Counted from the stretch's first letter, positions 24,028 through 35,372 are shown. The stretch: DNA of 64,000 nucleotides from Clavelina lepadiformis (GCF_947623445.1 NC_135243.1:18546479-18610478); one strand, 5' to 3'. The notes: generated by a model not told the origin, from the sequence alone. Numbers and translations are program-made.

Positions 24028-24900
24028 TAAATTGCCAAGCGAAAGGCGCTGAATTGTTTAATTAATTACCTAAAAAAAGACGAAGCGTACATACACTTAT
24101 TGCAGGAAACGAGATGTCCTCGGCACAATGAATTAAAATGGCGCTCCGAATGCAGAATAGAAAAATTAATTTTTAGCTCCTGCCCCAGAAAGTTAATGCC
24201 CAATAAAGGAATAGCAATTTTAATCAACCACCCAGCAATAAATATTAAAAAATGGGATCTAGATCAAGAGGGACGTTGGATCACCCTCCAAAATAGGCTA
24301 CAAACTCCAAAATATACACAAAAGTCTGGAGGAACAAATTAAAAGAAATATTGCCAGGATTAATTGAGGGAATCGAATTCGCAACAATAAGAAAGACGAT
24401 AAGTGAAGGTAGGCTACCATACGCTCTTGAGAGACCTATTTGAACATAGCTCAAAGAAAGGGCTAGAGGCGTGTTTTATCTCGCTGGATTTTGAAAAGGC
24501 TTTTGATTCAATAGCACAAAATTGGTTAAAAGTAAGCTTTAAGCGCCATGAATCTGTGAACCAGCATCAGGAAAATTATCGAATATTTTTACGAAGACAA
24601 TGTCGCAGAAATTGCCTGAAATTCCCTGAACTAACTTCGCGCGTTTAATTTCAAATCTGCATAGAATATATTACCTTTGAATAATAATTAATAGAACCGA
24701 TTACGCGCCCACAATGAAAGTAGCTGCTGCTTTTGCAAATTTGGACCCGATGCCGTCCACCATCTATTGCCTTCACACCCAAATCCAATGGAAACGGACT
24801 ATAACGCTCACCGAAAAAATCGATGACCTTTGGGCACTACAGCATAACCCAAAAATCGAACCGACCGCCGATAAAATCCTCAACCAGACTTAAATGCGTG
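24028..24900 (+). mobile_element. Collapsed LINE fragment (L1/Tx1-like endonuclease and RT)
   Basis: From about 24030 the frame reads YLKKDEAYIHLLQETRCP, the start of an apurinic-type endonuclease domain (LQETH-like motif), followed by DQEGRWI at about 24270. Near 24450 it moves straight to reverse-transcriptase sequence: CFISLDFEKAFDSI (RT motif A) and then, in another frame, TSIRKIIEYFYEDNVAEI. The central part of the element is missing, and the coding parts are in several frames, so it is dead. Non-LTR retrotransposon of L1/Tx1 type from the endonuclease; the clade is not certain. The 3' end is not well defined. Confidence 0.75.
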
Positions 24901-26023
24901 ATTGAAAATCAACAGTTCTCCCTGCAAAACTTATCAAAAACATACGTAAAACTTTCAAATTTAGCATGTCTACATGTGTAAAAACCGTACAGACCTAACA
25001 GACAACTAACCTTCTCTCCTGATCACATTTTAAATGTTTGTAGCCTAATGTTTGTAGGCCTATGTCAGTTTGTATTGAAATATACGATGTCACATTTGAC
25101 ATGGAACAAAGTATTAAAAACCGATTCTTATTGCCTTATAAGTTATAACCTTATTTTAGATATCTTATCGTCTTTTGCTAACACGTATACCTAGATATGC
25201 ACATCCCAGAAATTAAATAACCGAATCTCAAAAGATTAGAAACTAGTTTTCGTATTTTTTCCAAATGTTAGGAACAGGTTTTATTTCATGATTGAAGCTT
25301 TTCATTGGCACGTGCAGGAAAAGTTGTTTTCGATTTTTTTTATTCACATTCCAATACTAGGCGCTGGGTGCTTTAATCGTCATGAAGTAAACCGTACGTC
25401 ATATCAATTTGACAATTGTCGAATCGCATGAACCATAATAATTTTGTGAGCCTATTGCAAAAGCAAAATAAAAGCATTGCGGCTGCTTAATTTTCTTAAC
25501 TTTTAAGTTATGTTACCCTAGAATAGGATTTGAAATTCTGGTTACGGAATGAATTATTCTAGATCGTTCTAGAATAGTCAATTATTCTGTTTTATACATC
25601 CCTACGTATACTCAAGCTTCATTTCACCTTCACGTTATAGTCCCTAATAAAAACTTGTATTGTTTTCGTGCATTGTGTATTTATTTTGTGCATGTTTTGT
25701 GTGTTGTTTATCCTTATTATATATCGAAAGTTCTGTTCCCTTTCGACCGCTTTTACTGTCTGTCCTATACAAATACAAGAAAGCAAGTTATAATCATTTA
25801 ACAAGATGTACGGCGGACATTTAACGTCCAAATTTGTTTGCTAACTTATGCAACATACACATCTCTGTACTCACAAAGTGTTTAGTGCGCAGTTTCTTCG
25901 CCACAGAGTAAAATGATGTCCACAAGTTTTGCGCCCAAAGTTGTTCCTTTTCCGTTGCTTCGTTTTTTTAAATTTAAATTTTTTTTTTTGTATTCAGAAT
26001 ACCATAAAGCTTTATTCGTAAGC
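24901..26023. other. No gene recognised; left flank of U6 array
   Basis: AT-rich DNA between the LINE fragment and the first U6 relic. May include the 3' remainder of the LINE. No exon or terminal repeats recognised. Confidence 0.45.
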
Positions 26024-26121
26024 GTACTTCATTATCCGCGACTAAAAAGCGAAACAAGAGAAGATTAGCATGGCCCCTGCGCAAGGATGACACGTAAAAT
26101 CGTGAAGCGTTCCATATTTTT
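26024..26121 (+). pseudogene. U6 snRNA relic (array left end)
   Basis: 98 bp. The 5' half is scrambled (after GTACTTC the stem-loop and ACTAAAATTGG are not recognisable), while GAGAAGATTAGCATGGCCCC onward is intact apart from one substitution (CACGTAAAAT). No promoter block upstream. Confidence 0.85.
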
Positions 26122-26536
26122 CAAACCCTAACCCTACCTTTATCCAACATTAACACTATCTCTAACCAACAGTGATCGAATCCTAACTCAAATTTAACCC
26201 CAACACAACTTTAACTTAATCCCAATAAAACTTTAACACTCATCTAATGCAAGATATGGCAGAGGAAATTTTCACAGCATTTAAAACTCTGTTAGAGAAT
26301 AAAAAACTTGTTTGTCTACAACAGTAGGGAGAGTGTTAAGGATAAATTTATGGTAAGGCGTGTCATCGGTCGGTATACCGCATTATATGTAAAACCCAAT
26401 TAAATCATACACTTTATAACTTAATTCAGCAATAAGTCTTCTATCGGGCGTAGAAAATTTATTATCGTGGAGTACCAGAAATGAAAAACAATTTTCCAGG
26501 AAGCTTATTTAAGAAACGGTCAAAGTATTGGTAGTT

Positions 26537-26556
26537 GTACTTGCTTCGGCAGTACG

Positions 26557-26593
<37 letters not shown>

Positions 26594-26643
26594 GGCCCCT
26601 GCGCAAGGATGACACGCAAAATCGTGAAGCGTTCCATATTTTT
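26537..26643 (+). ncRNA. U6: U6 spliceosomal snRNA
   Basis: First complete copy and the array consensus: 107 nt, 5' stem-loop GTACTTGCTTCGGCAGTAC, ACAGAGA box, AGC triad, GATGACACG internal stem-loop, terminal T5 for RNA polymerase III. U6 pairs with U2/U4 and forms the catalytic core of the spliceosome. Confidence 0.97.
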
Positions 26644-26777
26644 CAAACCCTAACCCCATCTTTATCCAACATTTACACTATCTCCAACCAACAGTAATCG
26701 AATCATAAATCAAACTTAACCCCAACACAACTTTAATTTAATTCCAATAAAACTTTAACACTCATCTTACGCAAGAT

Positions 26778-26927
26778 ATGGCAGACGTAATTTTCACAGC
26801 ATTTAAAACTTTGTTAAAGAATAAAAAAACTTTGTTTGCCTACAACAGTAGAGAGAGGGTTAAGGATAAACTTAGGTTAAGGCGTGTCATCGGTCGCTAT
26901 TTCGCATTATATGTAAAACCCAATTAA
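26778..26927 (+). other. Recurrent 49-codon ORF in U6 spacer (example)
   Basis: An ATG frame starting MADVIFTAFKTLLKNKK and ending GRYFALYVKPN-stop. The same frame is open in about 14 spacers (for example 28801-28950, 30349-30498) and is lost in others by a changed start codon or a 2-bp change in an A-run. Differences between copies are mostly amino-acid-changing, which argues against selection on protein. Probably not a gene; the end of the frame coincides with a well-conserved spacer block. Confidence 0.25.
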
Positions 26928-27050
26928 ATCATGCACTTTATAGTTTTGCATTAAGTCTTGTTTCGGGACGTAATTGTTTTAATAAGTACCAGAAATGGAA
27001 AACATTTTTCCAAGAAGCCTATTTAAGAAACGGTCAAAGTATTGGTAGTT

Positions 27051-27070
27051 GTACTTGCTTCGGCAGTACG

Positions 27071-27107
<37 letters not shown>

Positions 27108-27157
27108 GGCCCCTGCGCAAGGATGACACGCAAAATCGTGAAGCGTTCCATGTTTTT
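27051..27157 (+). ncRNA. U6: U6 snRNA, 3' variant (CATGTTTTT)
   Basis: Differs from the array consensus only at nt 102 (A to G) before the T-run, and is followed by CAAATCC rather than CAAACCC. Confidence 0.95.
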
Positions 27158-27569
27158 CAAATCCTAACCCCATCTTTATCCAACATTAACACTGTCTCCA
27201 ACCAACAGTAATCGAATCCTAATTCAAACTTAACCCCAACACAACTTTAACTTAATCCCAATGAAACTTTAACACTCATCTAATGCAAAATAAGGTTGAC
27301 AGAACTCTCATTACATTTAAAACTTTGTTAGAGAATAAAAAAAACCTTGTTGCATGGTCTATAACTTTAGAGCGAGAGGGGAAGGTTAATTTGAGTGTAC
27401 AGCGTGTCATCGGTCGCTATTTCGCATTATATGTAAAACCCAATTAAATCATGCACTATAATTCCGCAATAAGTCTTGTTTTAAGACGTAATTGTTTTTA
27501 ATAAGTACCAGAAATGGAAAACATTTTTTCAAGAAGCCTATTTAAGAAACGGTCAAAATATTGGTAGTT

Positions 27570-27589
27570 GTACTTGCTTCGGCAGTACG

Positions 27590-27626
<37 letters not shown>

Positions 27627-27676
27627 GGCCCCTGCGCAAGGATGACACGCAAAATCGTGAAGCGTTCCATATTTTT
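27570..27676 (+). ncRNA. U6: U6 snRNA
   Basis: Consensus body. Its downstream spacer is the one interrupted by the Mutator-like element. Confidence 0.96.
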
Positions 27677-27804
27677 CAAACCCTAACCCCATCTTTATCC
27701 AACATTAACACTATCTCCAACCAACAGTAATCGAATCATAAATCAAACTTAACCCCAACACAACTTTAATTTAATTCCAATAAAACTTTAACACTCATCT
27801 TACG

Positions 27805-28785
27805 GTTTGGTGACACTTAATCACGCGACACTTAATCACGCGACGCTTAATCACCGACACATAATCACTAGGACATTTAATCACGCGACACTTAATCACG
27901 CGACACATAATCACTAGGACATTTAATCACGCGACACATAATCACTAGGACATTTTAATCACACATTTACAATGTTTATTTACATTTACAATTTACAGCA
28001 ATGCTATGCATGGGAAATGTAAGCAACTGCACGAAGGTAGACTAAAATCTCGCTTGACAGATAACGGTCAACTGTGTTTTGCACGCGCAGTTTCAGTGTC
28101 TTGTACCGCATTGGAATAGAAGGTTGAGTACCAGCAATTCCTTGCAGAAACGTTGCACATTGCATTTGAATGTCTTTTTCAATTCCCTGTATGAAAGTCC
28201 ACAATGTCGGGTGGTGGCATTGAAAAGCACTTGGAGACCAAAATGCCAACCTTCGACTGCATTTGTGGTTCTTGCAATGCAACCAGCCCCGGCTTCGTAA
28301 TGATTCCAACTTTCGATTGGAAAGATGGCTGAGCCGTAATTTTCACCACGTCCCGGACGTCGTCTGCCTCTGATATATGTGTGTTCGAAATACGAAAGCA
28401 GCTCAGGCATTTTCTCGTGATCGGGCATGCTATCAGCTAAGATCAGAAATGACTCGACTACATCAGAGGAAGGGACCATGGCTAAGGCTGGTAAACACCG
28501 AACAGCTGTTCTTAATTCGTCATTAGACTCCACAGAGAGATGCACACGAGCTTGAATTACTGAATTTTCCTCACGCTTTTCCGACATCGAAGTGATTATG
28601 TGTCGCGTGATTAAATGTCGCGTGATTAAGTATCCAAGTCGCGTGATTAAATGTCCTAGTGATTATGTGTCGCGTGATTAAATGTCCTAGTGATTATGTG
28701 TCGCGTGACTAAATGTCCTAGTGATTAAGTGTCGGTGATTAAGCGTCGCGTGATAAAGTGTCGCGTGATTAAGTGTCGGTACACC
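27805..28785 (-). mobile_element. Mutator-like (MULE) element inserted in U6 spacer
   Basis: 981 bp, flanked by an exact 9-bp target duplication CATCTTACG (27796-27804 and 28786-28794). The right copy continues directly into normal spacer sequence. A 9-bp duplication is characteristic of Mutator transposons. Both ends are inverted repeats of 160-200 bp built from 15-16 bp phrases (TTAATCACGCGACAC, ATAATCACTAGGACAT). Between them a minus-strand frame encodes the C-terminal part of a MULE transposase. Confidence 0.92.
28093..28587 (-). CDS. MULE transposase C-terminal fragment, 164 aa
   Basis: Uninterrupted frame inside the Mutator-like element. It contains LRTAVRCLPALAMVPSSDVV, LLSYFEHTYIRGRRRPG, FPIESWN and TTNAVEGWHFGLQ. 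In MULE/FLYWCH-associated transposases these lie at the C-terminal end, after the catalytic DDE domain, which is absent here. It therefore cannot be an active transposase alone. The ATG falls just inside the inverted repeat, so the element may have kept only this part by internal deletion of a longer parent. Whether it is expressed is unknown. Confidence 0.75.
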   Translation of the reverse strand: MSEKREENSVIQARVHLSVESNDELRTAVRCLPALAMVPSSDVVESFLILADSMPDHEKMPELLSYFEHTYIRGRRRPGRGENYGSAIFPIESWNHYEAGAGCIARTTNAVEGWHFGLQVLFNATTRHCGLSYRELKKTFKCNVQRFCKELLVLNLLFQCGTRH

Positions 28786-28800
28786 CATCTTACGCAAGAT

Positions 28801-28950
28801 ATGGCAGACGTAATTTTCACAGAATTTAAAACTTTGTTAAAGAATAAAAAAACCTTGTTTGCCTACAACAGTAGAGAGAGGGTTAAGGATAAACTTAGGT
28901 TAAGGCGTGTCATCGGTCGCTATTTCGCATTATATGTAAAACCCAATTAA
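28801..28950 (+). other. Recurrent 49-codon ORF in U6 spacer (MULE flank)
   Basis: Same spacer frame as at 26778 but with E for A at codon 8. Because the MULE lies immediately upstream, the open frame here extends leftward into the element's repeats (from 28729), which is accidental. Confidence 0.2.
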
Positions 28951-29073
28951 ATCATGCACTTTATAGTTTTGCATTAAGTCTTGTTTCGGGACGTAATTGT
29001 TTTAATAAGTACCAGAAATGGAAAACATTTTTCCAGTAAGCCTGGTTAAGAAACGGTCAAAATATTGGTAGTT

Positions 29074-29093
29074 GTACTTGCTTCGGCAGTACG

Positions 29094-29130
<37 letters not shown>

Positions 29131-29180
29131 GGCCCCTGCGCAAGGATGACACGCAAAATCGTGAAGCGTTCCATATTTTT
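29074..29180 (+). ncRNA. U6: U6 snRNA, altered TATA box
   Basis: Consensus body, but the upstream TATTTAAG reads TGGTTAAG, as also before the copies at 35266, 35780 and 38399. Confidence 0.95.
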
Positions 29181-29585
29181 CAAACCCTAACCCCATCTTT
29201 ATCCAACATTAACACTATCTCCAACCAACAGTAATCGAATCATAAATCAAACTTAACCCCAACACAACTTTAATTTAATTCCAATAAAACTTTAACACTC
29301 ATCTTACGCAAGATATGGCAGAGGAAAATTTCACAGCATTTAAAACTCTGTTAGAGAATAAAAAACTTGTTTGTCTACAACAGTAGGGAGAGGGTTAAGG
29401 ATAAATTTAGGGTAAGGCGTGTCATCGGTCGCTATTTCGCATTATATGTAAAACCCAATTAAATCATGCACTTTATAGTTTTGCATTAAGTCTTGTTTCG
29501 GGACGTAATTGTTTTAATAAGTACCAGAAATGGAAAACATTTTTCCAAGAAGCCTATTTAAGAAACGGTCAAAGTACTGGTAGTT

Positions 29586-29605
29586 GTACTTGCTTCGGCA
29601 GTACG

Positions 29606-29642
<37 letters not shown>

Positions 29643-29692
29643 GGCCCCTGCGCAAGGATGACACGCAAAATCGTGAAGCGTTCCATGTTTTT
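29586..29692 (+). ncRNA. U6: U6 snRNA, 3' variant (CATGTTTTT)
   Basis: Second nt-102 G copy, with the linked CAAATCC downstream sequence. Confidence 0.95.
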
Positions 29693-30107
29693 CAAATCCT
29701 AACCCCATCTTTATCCAACATTAACACTATCTCCAACCAACAGTAATCGAATCCTAATTCAAACTTAACCCCAACACAACTTTAACTTAATCCCAATGAA
29801 ACTTTAACACTCATCTAATGCAAAATAAGGTTGACAGAACTCTCACTACATTTAAAACTTTGTTAGAGAATAAAAAAAACCTTGTTGCATGGTCTATAAC
29901 TTTAGAGCGAGAGGGGAAGGTTAATTTGAGGGTACAGCGTGTCATCGGTCGCTATTTCGCATTATATGTAAAACCCAATTAAATCATGCACTTTATAGTT
30001 TTGCATTAAGTCTTGTTTCGGGACGTAATTGTTTTTAATAAGTACCAGAAATGGAAAACATTTTTCCAAGAAGCCTATTTAAGAAACCGTCAAAATAATT
30101 GGTAGTT

Positions 30108-30127
30108 GTACTTGCTTCGGCAGTACG

Positions 30128-30164
<37 letters not shown>

Positions 30165-30214
30165 GGCCCCTGCGCAAGGATGACACGCAAAATCGTGAAG
30201 CGTTCCATATTTTT
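30108..30214 (+). ncRNA. U6: U6 snRNA
   Basis: Consensus body; one extra base between TATA-like element and start (CAAAATAATTGG). Confidence 0.96.
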
Positions 30215-30621
30215 CAAACCCTAACCCCATCTTTATCCAACATTAACACTATCTCCAACCAACAGTAATCGAATCATAAATCAAACTTAACCTCAACACA
30301 ACTTTAATTTAATCCCAATAAAACTTTAACACTCATCTTACGCAAGATATGGCAGACGTAATTTTCACAGAATTTAAAACTTTGTTAAAGAATAAAAAAA
30401 CCTTGTTTGCCTACAACAGTAGGGAGAGGGTTAAGGATAAACTTAGGTTAAGGCGTGTCATCGGTCGCTATTTCGCATTATATGTAAAACCCAATTAAAT
30501 CATGCACTTTATAGTTTTGCATTAAGTCTTGTTTCGGGACGTAATTGTTTTAATAAGTACCAGAAATGGAAAACATTTTTCCAGTAAGCCTATTTAAGAA
30601 ACAGTCAAAGTATTGGTAGTT

Positions 30622-30641
30622 GTACTTGCTTCGGCAGTACG

Positions 30642-30678
<37 letters not shown>

Positions 30679-30728
30679 GGCCCCTGCGCAAGGATGACAC
30701 GCAAAATCGTGAAGCGTTCCATATTTTT
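30622..30728 (+). ncRNA. U6: U6 snRNA
   Basis: Consensus body; upstream AAACAGTC instead of AAACGGTC. Confidence 0.96.
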
Positions 30729-31070
30729 CAAACCCTAACCCCATCTTTATCCAACATTTACACTATCTCCAACCAACAGTAATCGAATCATAAATCAAAC
30801 TTAACCCCAACACAACTTTAATTTAATCCCAATAAAACTTTAACACTCATCTTACGCAAGATATGGCAGACGTAATTTTCACAGAATTTAAAACTTTGTT
30901 AAAGAATAAAAAAACCTTGTTTGCCTACAACAGTAGGGAGAGGGTTAAGGATAAACTTAGGTTAAGGCGTGTCATCGGTCGCTATTTCGCATTATATGTA
31001 AAACCCAATTAAATCATGCACTTTATAGTTTTGCATTAAGTCTTGTTTCGGGACGTAATTGTTTTAATAA

Positions 31071-31112
31071 GTACCAGAAATGGAAAACATTTTTCCAAGA
31101 AGCCTATTTAAG
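31071..31112 (+). promoter_or_regulatory. U6 promoter elements: PSE-like block and TATA box (example)
   Basis: For the U6 copy starting at 31136: GTACCAGAAATGGAAAAC at 31071-31088 (about -65 to -48) fits the position of the proximal sequence element, and TATTTAAG at 31105-31112 (-31 to -24) fits the TATA box of type 3 Pol III promoters. The same pair recurs at the same spacing before nearly all copies, including the two inverted ones. Naming the first block PSE is by position. Confidence 0.75.
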
Positions 31113-31135
31113 AAACGGTCAAAGTATTGGTAGTT

Positions 31136-31155
31136 GTACTTGCTTCGGCAGTACG

Positions 31156-31192
<37 letters not shown>

Positions 31193-31242
31193 GGCCCCTG
31201 CGCAAGGATGACACGCAAAATCGTGAAGCGTTCCATATTTTT
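31136..31242 (+). ncRNA. U6: U6 snRNA
   Basis: Consensus body with fully consensus promoter block. Confidence 0.97.
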
Positions 31243-31649
31243 CAAACCCTAACCCCATCTTTATCCAACATTTACACTATCTCCAACCAACAGTAATCGA
31301 ATCATAAATCAAACTTAACCCCAACACAACTTTAATTTAATCCCAATAAAACTTTAACACTCATCTTACGCAAGATATGGCAGACGTAATTTTCACAGAA
31401 TTTAAAACTTTGTTAAAGAATAAAAAAACCTTGTTTGCCTACAACAGTAGGGAGAGGGTTAAGGATAAACTTAGGTTAAGGCGTGTCATCGGTCGCTATT
31501 TCGCATTATATGTAAAACCCAATTAAATCATGCACTTTATAGTTTTGCATTAAGTCTTGTTTCGGGACGTAATTGTTTTAATAAGTACCAGAAATGGAAA
31601 ACATTTTTCCAAGAAGCCTATTTAAGAAACGGTCAAAGTATTGGTAGTT

Positions 31650-31669
31650 GTACTTGCTTCGGCAGTACG

Positions 31670-31706
<37 letters not shown>

Positions 31707-31756
31707 GGCCCCTGCGCAAGGATGACACGCAAAATCGTGAAGCGTTCCATGTTTTT
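31650..31756 (+). ncRNA. U6: U6 snRNA, 3' variant (CATGTTTTT)
   Basis: Third nt-102 G copy; followed by the GAGGAAATTTTC spacer type. Confidence 0.95.
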
Positions 31757-32171
31757 CAAATCCTAACCCCATCTTTATCCAACATTAACACTATCTCCAA
31801 CCAACAGTAATCGAATCCTAATTCAAACTTAACCCCAACACAACTTTAATTTAATTCCAATAAAACTTTAAAACTCATCTTACGCAAGATATGGCAGAGG
31901 AAATTTTCACAGCATTTAAAACTCTGTTAGAGAATAAAAAACTTGTTTGTCTACAACAGTAGGGAGAGTGTTAAGCATAAATTTAGGGTAAGGCGTGTCA
32001 TCGGTCGGTATACCGCATTATATGTAAAACCCAATTAAATCATACACTTTATAACTTAATTCAGCAATAAGTCTTCTATCGGGCGTAGATAATTTATTAT
32101 CGTGGAGTACCAGAAATGAAAAACATTTTTCCAGGAAGCCTATTTAAGAAACGGTCAAAGTATTGGTAGTT

Positions 32172-32191
32172 GTACTTGCTTCGGCAGTACG

Positions 32192-32228
<37 letters not shown>

Positions 32229-32278
32229 GGCCCCTGCGCAAGGATGACACGCAAAATCGTGAAGCGTTCCATATTTTT
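32172..32278 (+). ncRNA. U6: U6 snRNA
   Basis: Consensus body with a six-T terminator. Upstream spacer is the CGTGGAGTACCAG type (ATGAAAAACA rather than ATGGAAAACA in the promoter block). Confidence 0.96.
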
Positions 32279-32684
32279 TAAACCCTAACCCTACCTTTAT
32301 CCAACATTAACATTAACTCTAACCAACAGTGATGGAATTCTAAGTCAAACTTAACCCCAACACAACTTTAATTTAATCCCAATAAAACTTTAACACTTAT
32401 CTCAAGCAAGATAAGGCAAACGTAATTTTCACAGCATTTAAAACTTTGTTAGAGAATAAAAAAACCTTGTTTGCCTACAACAGTAGAGACAGTGTTAAGG
32501 ATAAACTTAGGGTAAGGCGTGTCATCGGTCGCTATTTCGCATTATATGTAAAACCCAATTAAATCATGCACTATAACTCCGCAATAAGTCTTGTTTTAAG
32601 ACGTAATTGTTTTTAATAAGTACCAGAAATGGAAAACATTTTTCCAAGAAGTCTATTTAAGAAACGGTCAAAATATTGGTAGTT

Positions 32685-32791
32685 GTACTTGCTTCGGCAG
32701 TACGTATACTAAAATAGGAACGATACAGAGAAGATTAGCATGGCCCCTGCGCAAGGATGACACGCAAAATCGTGAAGCGTTCCATATTTTT
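32685..32791 (+). ncRNA. U6: U6 snRNA, T32A variant
   Basis: One body change, ACTAAAATAGG for ACTAAAATTGG, just upstream of the ACAGAGA region. Confidence 0.93.
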
Positions 32792-33199
32792 CAAACCCTA
32801 ACCCCATCTTTATCCAACATTTACACTATCTCCAACCAACAGTAATCGAATCATAAATCAAACTTAACCCCAACACAACTTTAATTTAATCCCAATAAAA
32901 CTTTAACACTCATCTTACGCAAGATATGGCAGACGTAATTTTCACAGAATTTAAAACTTTGTTAAAGAATAAAAAAACTTTGTTTGCCTACAACAGTAGG
33001 GAGAGGGTTAAGGATAAATTTAGGGTAAGGCGTGTCATCGGTCGCTATTTCGCATTATATGTAAAACCCAATTAAATCATGCACTTTATAATTCCGCAAT
33101 AAGTCTTGTTTTAAGACCTAATTGTTTTTAATAAGTACCAGAAATGGAAAACATTTTTCCAAGAAGCCTATTTAAGAAACGGTCAAAATATTGGTAGTT

Positions 33200-33219
33200 G
33201 TACTTGCTTCGGCAGTACG

Positions 33220-33256
<37 letters not shown>

Positions 33257-33306
33257 GGCCCCTGCGCAAGGATGACACGCAAAATCGTGAAGCGTTCCAT
33301 ATTTTT
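33200..33306 (+). ncRNA. U6: U6 snRNA
   Basis: Consensus body; downstream frame starts MAEVIF. Confidence 0.96.
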
Positions 33307-33714
33307 CAAACCCTAACCCCATCTTTATCCAACATTAACACTATCTCCAACCAACAGTAATCGAATCATAAATCAAACTTAACCCCAACAAAACTTTAAT
33401 TTAATTCCAATAAAACTTTAACACTCATCTTACGCAAGATATGGCAGAGGTAATTTTCACAGAATTTAAAACTTTGTTAAAGAATAAAAAAACCTTGTTT
33501 GCCTACAACAGTAGGGAGAGGGTTAAGGATAAATTTAGGGTAAGGCGTGTCATCGGTCGCTATTTCGCATTATATGTAAAACCCAATTAAATCATGCACT
33601 TTATAATTCCGCAATAAGTCTTGTTTTAAGACCTAATTGTTTTTAATAAGTACCAGAAATGGAAAACATTTTTCCAAGAAGCCTATTTAAGAAACGGTCA
33701 AAATATTGGTAGTT

Positions 33715-33734
33715 GTACTTGCTTCGGCAGTACG

Positions 33735-33771
<37 letters not shown>

Positions 33772-33821
33772 GGCCCCTGCGCAAGGATGACACGCAAAAT
33801 CGTGAAGCGTTCCATGTTTTT
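33715..33821 (+). ncRNA. U6: U6 snRNA, 3' variant (CATGTTTTT)
   Basis: Fourth nt-102 G copy, again followed by the GAGGAAATTTTC spacer, as at 31650. Confidence 0.95.
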
Positions 33822-34236
33822 CAAATCCTAACCCCATCTTTATCCAACATTAACACTATCTCCAACCAACAGTAATCGAATCCTAATTCAAACTTAACCC
33901 CAACACAACTTTAATTTAATTCCAATAAAACTTTAACACTCATCTTACGCAAGATATGGCAGAGGAAATTTTCACAGCATTTAAAATTCTGTTAGAGAAT
34001 AAAAAACTTGTTTGTCTACAACAGTAGGGAGAGTGTTAAGGATAAATTTAGGGTAAGGCGTGTCATCGGTCGGTATACCGCATTATATGTAAAACCCAAT
34101 TAAATCATACACTTTATAACTTAATTCAGCAATAAGTCTTCTATCGGGCGTAGATAATTTATTATCGTGGAGTACCAGAAATGAAAAACATTTTTCCAGG
34201 AAGCCTATTTAAGAAACGGTCAAAGTATTGGTAGTT

Positions 34237-34256
34237 GTACTTGCTTCGGCAGTACG

Positions 34257-34293
<37 letters not shown>

Positions 34294-34343
34294 GGCCCCT
34301 GCGCAAGGATGACACGCAAAATCGTGAAGCGTTCCATATTTTT
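34237..34343 (+). ncRNA. U6: U6 snRNA
   Basis: Consensus body, six-T terminator; its surroundings repeat those of the copy at 32172, evidence of a multi-unit duplication. Confidence 0.96.
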
Positions 34344-34751
34344 TAAACCCTAAACCAACCTTTATCCAACATTAACATTAACTCTAACCAACAGTGATGG
34401 AATTCTAAGTTAAACTTAACCCCAACACAACTTTAATTTAATCCCAATAAAACTTTAACACTTATCTCAAGCAAGATAAGGCAGACGTAATTTTCACAGC
34501 ATTTAAAACTTTGTTAGAGAATAAAAAAACCTTGTTTGCCTACAACAGTAGGGAGAGTGTTAAGGATAAACTTAGGGTAAGGCGTGTCATCGGTCGCTAT
34601 TTCGCATTATATGTAAAACCCAATTAAATCATGCACTTTATAGTTTTGCATTAAGTCTTGTTTCGGGACGTAATTGTTTTTAATAAGTACCAGAAATGGA
34701 AAACATTTTTCCAAGAAGTCTATTTAAGAAACGGTCAAAATATTGGTAGTT

Positions 34752-34771
34752 GTACTTGCTTCGGCAGTACG

Positions 34772-34808
<37 letters not shown>

Positions 34809-34858
34809 GGCCCCTGCGCAAGGATGACACGCAAAATCGTGAAGCGTTCCATATTTTT
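34752..34858 (+). ncRNA. U6: U6 snRNA
   Basis: Consensus body; upstream GTCTATTTAAG as at 32685, but without its T32A change. Confidence 0.96.
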
Positions 34859-35265
34859 CAAACCCTAACCCCATCTTTATCCAACATTAACACTATCTCC
34901 AACCAACAGTAATCGAATCATAAATCAAACTTAACCCCAACACAACTTTAATTTAATTCCAATAAAACTTTAACACTCATCTTACGCAAGATATGGCAGA
35001 CGTAATTTTCACAGAATTTAAAACTTTGTTAAAGAATAAAAAAACTTTGTTTGCCTACAACAGTAGGGAGAGGGTTAAGGATAAATTTAGGGTAAGGCGT
35101 GTCATCGGTCGCTATTTCGCATTATATGTAAAACCCAATTAAATCATGCACTTTATAGTTTTGCATTAAGTCTTGTTTCGGGACGTAATTGTTTTAATAA
35201 GTACCAGAAATGGAAAACATTTTTCCAGTAAGCCTGGTTAAGAAACGGTCAAAATATTGGTAGTT

Positions 35266-35285
35266 GTACTTGCTTCGGCAGTACG

Positions 35286-35322
<37 letters not shown>

Positions 35323-35372
35323 GGCCCCTGCGCAAGGATGACACGCAAAATCGTGAAGCGTTCCATATTTTT
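35266..35372 (+). ncRNA. U6: U6 snRNA, altered TATA box
   Basis: Consensus body preceded by TGGTTAAG. Confidence 0.95.

Noticed and set aside
28729-28800. N-terminal extension of the spacer ORF into the MULE
   Set aside because: It translates the MULE end repeats and exists only where the element landed.
30998-31050. TTTTGCAT octamer-like word about 100 bp before U6 as a distal element
   Set aside because: Absent from several spacer types (which read AATTCCGCAATAAG) in front of equally perfect U6 genes.
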